Below are positions 59,111 through 64,000 of a stretch of 64,000 nucleotides of DNA, piece after piece. This DNA comes from Pseudactinotalea suaedae. Its GTDB lineage: Bacteria > Actinomycetota > Actinomycetes > Actinomycetales > Beutenbergiaceae. Within the stretch, counting starts at the first letter, position 1, and every line of letters begins with the position of its first letter. The position numbers and the translations under genes are program-made. Under the pieces are notes generated by a model. The model saw only the letters and a program-made list of their open reading frames with translations. It was not told the DNA's origin and ran no database searches. The stretch is from assembly GCF_009733815.1 (NCBI RefSeq), contig NZ_WNXY01000010.1:124001-188000 (forward strand). The letters run 5' to 3'.

Positions 59111-60870
59111 ACGCGGACGTCCCGGAGGCACCCATCGGTGGCGGCACCGAGAGCACACCGGGCACTGCCGCGCTGCTCCAGGTCCGCGACCTCGAGGTCA
59201 CGTTCACGACCGACGCCGGGCCGACGGTCGCGGTCAGCGGCGTCAGCTTCGACATCCACCGCGGGCAGACGGTCGCCGTGGTGGGCGAGTCCGGCTCCGG
59301 CAAGTCCACCATCGCCGCCGCCGTGCTGGGGCTGCTGCCCGGCAACGGCCGGGTGACGGCGGGCACGGTGACGCTGCGCGAGCAGCGGCTGGACACCATG
59401 TCCGCGCGGCGGCTGCAGCCGCTGCGCGGGACGGTGCTCGGCCTCGTGCCGCAGGACCCCATGACCAACCTCAACCCGACGGCCACGATCGGCCGGCAGC
59501 TGATCGAGACGCTCGAGGACACCGGGACCGCCTCCGGCGCGCAGGCCCGCGAGGCCGCGACGGAGCTGCTCACCGAGGCAGGGATCGGGCAGGCGCAGGA
59601 GCGGCTGCGCGCCTACCCGCACCAGTTCTCCGGCGGCATGCGTCAGCGCACGCTGATCGCGATCGGGCTCTCGGCCTCACCCGAGCTGCTGGTCGCCGAC
59701 GAACCGACCTCGGCTCTCGACGTCACGGTCCAGAAGGTCGTGCTCGACAGGATGGAGGCGCTGACGGCGGCGCGCGGCACCGCCGTCATGCTCATCACGC
59801 ACGACCTGGGGCTGGCCGCCGAGCGGGCCTCCCACGTCCTCGTGATGTATCGAGGCAGGCTCGTGGAGTCCGGGCCCGCGCTGGAGCTGCTCACCCACCC
59901 CCGTCACGAGTACACGAAGCGGCTGCTCGCCGCCGCACCCTCGTTGGCCTCCCGCCGGATCCAGATCGCCAAGCAGGCCGGAGCCGAGGGTGCTGTCGAG
60001 GGCGCTGACCTGCTCTCGGCCACCGACGGGCGCGACCAGCACGTCACCGACGCCGGGGCGGCCCCGCTGATCCGGGTCCAGAACCTGCGCAAGGTGTTCC
60101 CGGGCGCGCAACGCGGGCTGTTCGGCCGCGAGCCCGATGTCGTCGCGGTCGACGACGTCAGCTTCGACATGCACCGCGGCAGCACGGTCGCCATCGTCGG
60201 GGAGTCGGGGTCCGGCAAATCGACCGTCGCTCGGATGCTGCTGCAGCTGCTGGAGCCGACGTCCGGTCAGGTGCTGCTGGAGGGCGAGCCGGTGCAGGCG
60301 CGCAGCCAGCGCGAGGAGATCGCGTTCCGGCGCCGCGTGCAACCGGTGTTCCAGGACCCCTACTCCTCGCTCGACCCGCTGTTCACGGTGTTCCGCACCA
60401 TCGAGGAGCCGCTGCGGGCGCACCCCTTCGGCTCTCCCAAGGAGCGCGCCGCGCGGGTGTACGAGCTGCTGGACCAGGTGGCGCTGCCGCAGTCGATGGC
60501 GCGGCGCTACCCGGCCGAGCTCTCGGGCGGGCAGCGGCAACGGGTCGCGATCGCGCGGGCGCTGGCGCTGCAGCCCGAGATCGTGGTGTGCGACGAGGCG
60601 GTCTCGGCTCTCGACGTCATCGTGCAGTCCCAGATCCTGCACCTGCTCGCCGATCTGCAGGAGCGCCTCGGGCTCACCTACCTGTTCATCTCGCACGATC
60701 TCGCCGTGGTGCGGCAGATCGCCGACCACACGTGCGTGATGGAGCAGGGACGGATCGTGGAGCAGGGCCCCACCGACGTCGTGTTCGACTCCCCTGCCGA
60801 GGCCTACACGCAGCGACTGCTCGCGGCGATCCCGGGCCGCGACCTGGAGCTCGCGGTCCCCGGGAGCTGA
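59107..60870 (+). CDS. Fused dipeptide ABC transporter ATP-binding protein (DppD-DppF type)
   Basis: 587 residues with two ABC domains. The first (about 25-265) has [21 protein letters not shown] and [11 protein letters not shown]. The second (about 320-570) has [24 protein letters not shown] and [12 protein letters not shown] linker of about 35 residues joins them. Oppositely to E. coli DppD and DppF, both halves are in one polypeptide, as is common in actinobacteria. It powers the peptide importer and ends the operon; the next gene is convergent with 2 nt between the stops. Confidence 0.95.
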   Translation: MNADVPEAPIGGGTESTPGTAALLQVRDLEVTFTTDAGPTVAVSGVSFDIHRGQTVAVVGESGSGKSTIAAAVLGLLPGNGRVTAGTVTLREQRLDTMSARRLQPLRGTVLGLVPQDPMTNLNPTATIGRQLIETLEDTGTASGAQAREAATELLTEAGIGQAQERLRAYPHQFSGGMRQRTLIAIGLSASPELLVADEPTSALDVTVQKVVLDRMEALTAARGTAVMLITHDLGLAAERASHVLVMYRGRLVESGPALELLTHPRHEYTKRLLAAAPSLASRRIQIAKQAGAEGAVEGADLLSATDGRDQHVTDAGAAPLIRVQNLRKVFPGAQRGLFGREPDVVAVDDVSFDMHRGSTVAIVGESGSGKSTVARMLLQLLEPTSGQVLLEGEPVQARSQREEIAFRRRVQPVFQDPYSSLDPLFTVFRTIEEPLRAHPFGSPKERAARVYELLDQVALPQSMARRYPAELSGGQRQRVAIARALALQPEIVVCDEAVSALDVIVQSQILHLLADLQERLGLTYLFISHDLAVVRQIADHTCVMEQGRIVEQGPTDVVFDSPAEAYTQRLLAAIPGRDLELAVPGS

Positions 60871-60872
60871 GG

Positions 60873-62228
60873 TCAGCGCCTGACGGTCGGGAGCGGCGGG
60901 CCGCCGCCTGCGGCTGCCGTGAACTCGGCGCGCGGCGAGGAGAACGCCCCCAGGGCGACCATCTCGCGGCGGAACAGCAGCGCCGTCGTCCAGTCGAGGA
61001 CGATCCGGACCTTGCGGTTCAGGGTCGGCATGGCCCACATGTGGTACGTCCGGTGCATGAACCAGGCGAGCGGGCCGCGGAGCTTGATCCCGAAGGTCTG
61101 CGCGACACCCTTGTAGAGGCCGAGCGAGGCCACGGTGCCCAGGTTCGCGTGCTTGTAGTCGGTCAGCGGCTGGTGGGTGATGAGCCGCGCGAGGTTCTGC
61201 CCGAGGTGTCGGCCCTGGCGCACGGCGTGCTGCGCGGTCGGGGCGCACGTGGCTCCCGGCTCGCCGGTGAGGTCCGGCACCGCCGCGCAGTCCCCGGCAG
61301 CCCAGGCGCCCTCGACGACGTTGCCCTCGGCGTCGACGACCTGCAGCGCCGCGTTCGTGCGCACGCGGCCGCGCTCGTCGAGCGGGAGGTCGGTGCTGCC
61401 GAGCGCGGGGCTGGCCTTGACACCGGCGGTCCACACCAGGGTGTCGCTCTCGAACCGGTCGCCGTCGGAGGTCTCGATGTGACCGTCCACGCACGACTCC
61501 AGCAGCGTGTTGAGCTTGAGCTCGATGCCGCGGCTGCGGAGCTGCTCGATCGCGTAGCCGCCGAGCTCCTCGCCGACCTCCGGCAGGATGCGCCCCATCG
61601 CCTCGACGAGCACGAAGCGCATGTCTTCGGGGCGGATCGAGTCGAAGTCTCGGCACGCGGTGCGGGCCATGTCCTCGACCTCACCGAGCGCCTCGATGCC
61701 GGCGAACCCGCCACCGACGAAGGTGAAGGTGAGCAGGCGCCGGCGCAGGGCCGGGTCCCACGTGGAGCTGGCGGCCTCCATCTTGCCGAGCACAGTGTTG
61801 CGCAGCGCGATCGCTTCCTCGATCTGCTTGAAGCCCATGCCCTGCTCAGCGAGCCCGGGGATCGGGAGGGTGCGGGCGACCGAGCCGAGGGAGGTGATGA
61901 CGTGGTCGTAGGAGACCGAGTAGGAGTCCCCCTCCAGCGGCGCCACCTCGGCGACCCGGTTGGCGTGGTCGAGCCGGGTGACGCGACCGGACAGGATCGT
62001 GCAGCCGCGCAGGGTGCGCCGCAGCGGCACCACCACGTGTCGCGGCTCGAGGTTGCCCGCGGCCGCCTCGGGCAGGAACGGCTGGTAGGTCATGTAGGAG
62101 CGCGGGTCGACGACGACGATCGCGGCCTCGCGGCGCCCGAGGCGCTTACGGAGCGACAGGGCGGCGTACAGGCCGACGTAACCGCCGCCGAGCACCAGGA
62201 TGCGGGGAACCTTCCGGGCCTTGTTCAC
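60873..62228 (-). CDS. ndh: Type II NADH dehydrogenase (NDH-2)
   Basis: 451 residues. FAD site VLGGGYVGLYAALSL, NADH site FTFVGGGFAGIEALGEV, and GAWAAGDCAAVPD near residue 310. A C-terminal amphipathic segment (about 385-425, WFMHRTYHMWAMPTLNRK) anchors it to the membrane. It passes electrons from NADH to menaquinone without proton pumping. The GTG at 62226-62228 lies six nt past a TAAAAT -10 box with no Shine-Dalgarno site, so translation may be leaderless. Confidence 0.95.
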   Translation of the reverse strand: MNKARKVPRILVLGGGYVGLYAALSLRKRLGRREAAIVVVDPRSYMTYQPFLPEAAAGNLEPRHVVVPLRRTLRGCTILSGRVTRLDHANRVAEVAPLEGDSYSVSYDHVITSLGSVARTLPIPGLAEQGMGFKQIEEAIALRNTVLGKMEAASSTWDPALRRRLLTFTFVGGGFAGIEALGEVEDMARTACRDFDSIRPEDMRFVLVEAMGRILPEVGEELGGYAIEQLRSRGIELKLNTLLESCVDGHIETSDGDRFESDTLVWTAGVKASPALGSTDLPLDERGRVRTNAALQVVDAEGNVVEGAWAAGDCAAVPDLTGEPGATCAPTAQHAVRQGRHLGQNLARLITHQPLTDYKHANLGTVASLGLYKGVAQTFGIKLRGPLAWFMHRTYHMWAMPTLNRKVRIVLDWTTALLFRREMVALGAFSSPRAEFTAAAGGGPPLPTVRR

Positions 62229-62234
62229 GCCTCA

Positions 62235-62240
62235 ATTTTA
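62235..62240 (-). promoter_or_regulatory. ndh -10 box (leaderless promoter)
   Basis: TAAAAT on the minus strand, six nt before the GTG codon. A -35-like TTACGC lies 16 nt upstream. Transcription would begin at or next to the start codon. Confidence 0.6.
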
Positions 62241-62281
62241 GTGGGATTCCGCGCTTGCGTAATGTGTCTTTGGACACCCGA

Positions 62282-63130
62282 TCAGGTGCTGCGCGCCGTG
62301 ATCAGGACGTCGTCGAGCATCGCCTCGGTCAACCGGCCCGTGAAGGTGTTCTGCTGCGAGACGTGATAGCTGCCGATGACCGCGACGCGGCGCTGGTCCG
62401 GCGTCACCACCGGGACCTGCACACCGTGACCGAAGGCCGGGCGCGGGCGCGGCACCGCCCAGCCGAGCGCGGCGAGAGCCGCGAAGGTCGCCTGCCAGGC
62501 GATGCCGCCCAGTGCGAGAACCGCCGTGACCGACGGCGTCGCGAGCGTGATCTCGCGGCGCAGCCAGTGTGCGCAGGTGCTCCGCTCGGTCGGGAGCGGC
62601 TTGTTGTCCGGGGGTGCGCACCGGACGGCGGCGACGATCCGCACGCCGGACAGCTGCAGCCCGTCGCCCGCGTGCACCGAGGTCGGCTGGTTGGCGTACC
62701 CGGTGCGGTGCAGCGCGGCGAACAGCCAGTCCCCGGAGCGGTCGCCGGTGAAGATGCGGCCGGTGCGGTTGGCGCCGTGCGCTGCCGGCGCCAGGCCCAC
62801 GATCAGCAGCCGCGGCTGCTCCTCGCCGAAACCTGGCGCGGGTCGGCCCCAGTAGGGCTGGTCGGCGAACGCACGCCGCTTGGTCGTGGCGACCTCCTCG
62901 CGCCAGGAGACCAGCCGCGGGCACGCCTCGCACACGCTGCTGCGGGCGTCGATCTGGTGCAGGTCGGTGGCGGACGCTGCGAGCGTCGCGACCTGCCGCT
63001 CGCTCCGCGCGACGGGCGTGCTCGCGTCGGCAGGGTCACCCGGCCACCCGCTCCCCGGCGGCACCGGTGACGCGAACGGCACACCCGTGATCGGGTGCCG
63101 CAACGTCGACGGCACGGATCGCACTGTCAT
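62282..63130 (-). CDS. Family 5 uracil-DNA glycosylase (UdgB)
   Basis: 282 residues. The active-site motif is [26 protein letters not shown], characteristic of family 5 (UdgB), without the Asp seen in families 1 and 4. Candidate 4Fe-4S cysteines are in [17 protein letters not shown] and STCAHWL; a C-terminal [12 protein letters not shown] holds the second motif. It excises uracil and hypoxanthine from DNA. The C-terminal end is 54 nt from the ndh start. Confidence 0.93.
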   Translation of the reverse strand: MTVRSVPSTLRHPITGVPFASPVPPGSGWPGDPADASTPVARSERQVATLAASATDLHQIDARSSVCEACPRLVSWREEVATTKRRAFADQPYWGRPAPGFGEEQPRLLIVGLAPAAHGANRTGRIFTGDRSGDWLFAALHRTGYANQPTSVHAGDGLQLSGVRIVAAVRCAPPDNKPLPTERSTCAHWLRREITLATPSVTAVLALGGIAWQATFAALAALGWAVPRPRPAFGHGVQVPVVTPDQRRVAVIGSYHVSQQNTFTGRLTEAMLDDVLITARST

Positions 63131-63146
63131 CTGGCCACGCTACCCC

Positions 63147-63222
63147 GGGCAGAACTCGTCGCACGTGGCACGAAGCTGCCCGAGCAACCGGTTGCCGTGC
63201 CGATCAGCGACCACTCGTGCCC
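63147..63222. repeat. 77-nt palindromic repeat family, copy D (76 nt)
   Basis: GGGCAGAACTCGTCGC at the left (63147-63162), AACCGGTTG in the middle and GCGACCACTCGTGCCC at the right. The layout is that of copies A-C, about 58 kb away. The right arm supplies the last codons of the nucleotidyltransferase gene, ending GTSGR and stop at 63204. Confidence 0.85.
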
Positions 63223-64000
63223 ACCCGCACCTGCTCGATGACGTGACGGATCCTCGTGATGGCCTCGTCCGGGGCGCCGGCGACCGCGGCTATCGCCGAG
63301 CCGACCGCCTCGGCGAAACCGGCCGGGGCGCCGGGCTGCCTCGCCGCAACGGCGATCAGACCCTTCTCGTTGGTGACCCAGCGACCCGCACGGGCGCAGA
63401 TCGCGTGGGCCACCAGCAGCACCGCCCGCGAGAGCAGCAGCGCCAGGTAGGCGATGTCGCCCCGGCGCGCGACCTTGGCGGCGCCGCCGACCAGGAACTG
63501 TGCCTCCGCCAGCCCCTCCAGGAGCGTGGCTGCCAGGGCCGGCGGGTAGATCTGGTACGTGTCGTGGCGTGCGGTCAGCTCCCCGGTGGGGTCGGCGAGC
63601 ACCCGGCTGAGCGCGACCTCACCCGGGTAGGCGAGGTCGGGGACGCCGAGCGGGTGCCCGGTCTGCATGTGGAAGGCGTTCTCGCCCGCGCTGACCCGCC
63701 GCCAGCACTCCTCGACGCGGTCGAGATCGCGATAGAGGAGATCCACAGGGGCGCCGTCGATGCGGAGCCAGGCTCCGCCGTCGACCCACGGACCCCAGCC
63801 GCCGTGCGCGGTGACCTCCGCGTCCGGCCCGGCGATCTCGCGAGCGAGGGCACCGAGCGCGTCGACGTCGATCGCGTGGCGGTAGTAGAGCCCGAGATCG
63901 GTGTCGGACTCGGCGGTTCCCTCGCCCCGGCCCCGGCTGCCGCCCAGCATGACGCCCACGATCCCCGGCACCTCGGTGAGCCGGGCAGCCAGGGAGTGGA
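63204..64000 (-). CDS. Nucleotidyltransferase domain protein (partial)
   Basis: At least 265 residues; the frame stays open to the window edge, where HSLAARLTEV precedes the annotated region, so the true start is outside. The nucleotidyltransferase motif is VMLGGSRGRGEGTAESDTDLGLY (GS...DxD), with a further Asp in PVDLLYRD. The C-terminal helical half resembles aminoglycoside-adenylyltransferase-like or HEPN-linked domains. Substrate unknown. The 3' end runs into repeat copy D. Confidence 0.8.
   Translation of the reverse strand, partial: HSLAARLTEVPGIVGVMLGGSRGRGEGTAESDTDLGLYYRHAIDVDALGALAREIAGPDAEVTAHGGWGPWVDGGAWLRIDGAPVDLLYRDLDRVEECWRRVSAGENAFHMQTGHPLGVPDLAYPGEVALSRVLADPTGELTARHDTYQIYPPALAATLLEGLAEAQFLVGGAAKVARRGDIAYLALLLSRAVLLVAHAICARAGRWVTNEKGLIAVAARQPGAPAGFAEAVGSAIAAVAGAPDEAITRIRHVIEQVRVGTSGR

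Noticed and set aside
1-64000. Prophage, insertion sequence, integron or biosynthetic cluster
   Set aside because: No transposase, integrase, phage structural, NRPS or PKS gene is seen; gene content is mostly core and transport.

Overview
The window is high-GC, gene-dense DNA from a mycothiol-using actinobacterium. The evidence is a mycothiol conjugate amidase (Mca) beside a DUF4307 gene, many GTG starts, ATGA/GTGA start-stop overlaps, TANNNT-type -10 boxes, a PIN-PhoH protein and polyphosphate kinase 2. An alpha-L-rhamnosidase, an acetylxylan-esterase-type enzyme, a large secreted subtilase and sugar and peptide importers fit a soil or plant-litter saprophyte, plausibly in the Micrococcales (Cellulomonas or Promicromonospora-like). 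The genus is inference.

Layout. 1-1.9 kb: minus-strand thiamine-precursor operon ykoF-ykoE-ykoD (cut by the window edge) under a TPP riboswitch. 2-5 kb: rmuC, then a winged-helix plus PD-(D/E)XK nuclease gene bracketed by copies of a 77-nt palindromic repeat. 5-10.4 kb: a 1500-residue secreted S8 protease divergent from a stand-alone OmpR-type DNA-binding protein, with 11-bp iterons between them. 10.4-16.4 kb: ispH, xseA-xseB, a PfkB sugar kinase, beta-carbonic anhydrase, a small membrane protein and a DadA-like oxidase. 16.4-21 kb: a nested inverted repeat, a GH78 rhamnosidase, and a GntR(YtrA)-ABC-permease operon with a clear operator. 21-30.3 kb: PIN-PhoH, a UPP synthase-like prenyltransferase, hemolysin III, PPK2, a nitrilase, mca, DUF4307, a membrane metalloprotease and greA. 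30.3-35.3 kb: threonine ammonia-lyase, two AI-2E exporters, a nucleoside-deoxyribosyltransferase-like protein and msrA.

35.4-41.9 kb is a carbohydrate-acid or polyol type operon: a ROK regulator with promoter and operator, a binding protein, two permeases and two Gfo/Idh/MocA dehydrogenases. It has no ATPase gene, so a shared ATPase elsewhere is implied. 42-45.7 kb: FKBP, a double-GNAT protein, an acetyl-xylan esterase-like enzyme, a 312-bp array of short direct and inverted units, and a BI-1 protein. 46-49.8 kb: an ABC exporter coupled to a DesK/NarL-type two-component system. 49.8-55.1 kb: GNAT, a lipoprotein, a Ser/Thr kinase, an ICMT-like methyltransferase, and a TetR/SDR divergent pair. 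55.1-60.9 kb: a tRNA with a UAA anticodon and a short variable loop, then an oligopeptide ABC operon with fused ATPases. 60.9-64 kb: NDH-2, a family 5 uracil-DNA glycosylase and a cut nucleotidyltransferase.

The most unusual content is intergenic. Three unrelated sequence families share one design, short units present in both orientations: a 77-nt element (four copies, one 58 kb from the others), a 106-nt nested hairpin filling a convergent gap, and a 312-bp array. The nuclease gene bracketed by the first family makes a repeat-plus-nuclease partnership worth testing. All calls are from reading the sequence; no database search was run.
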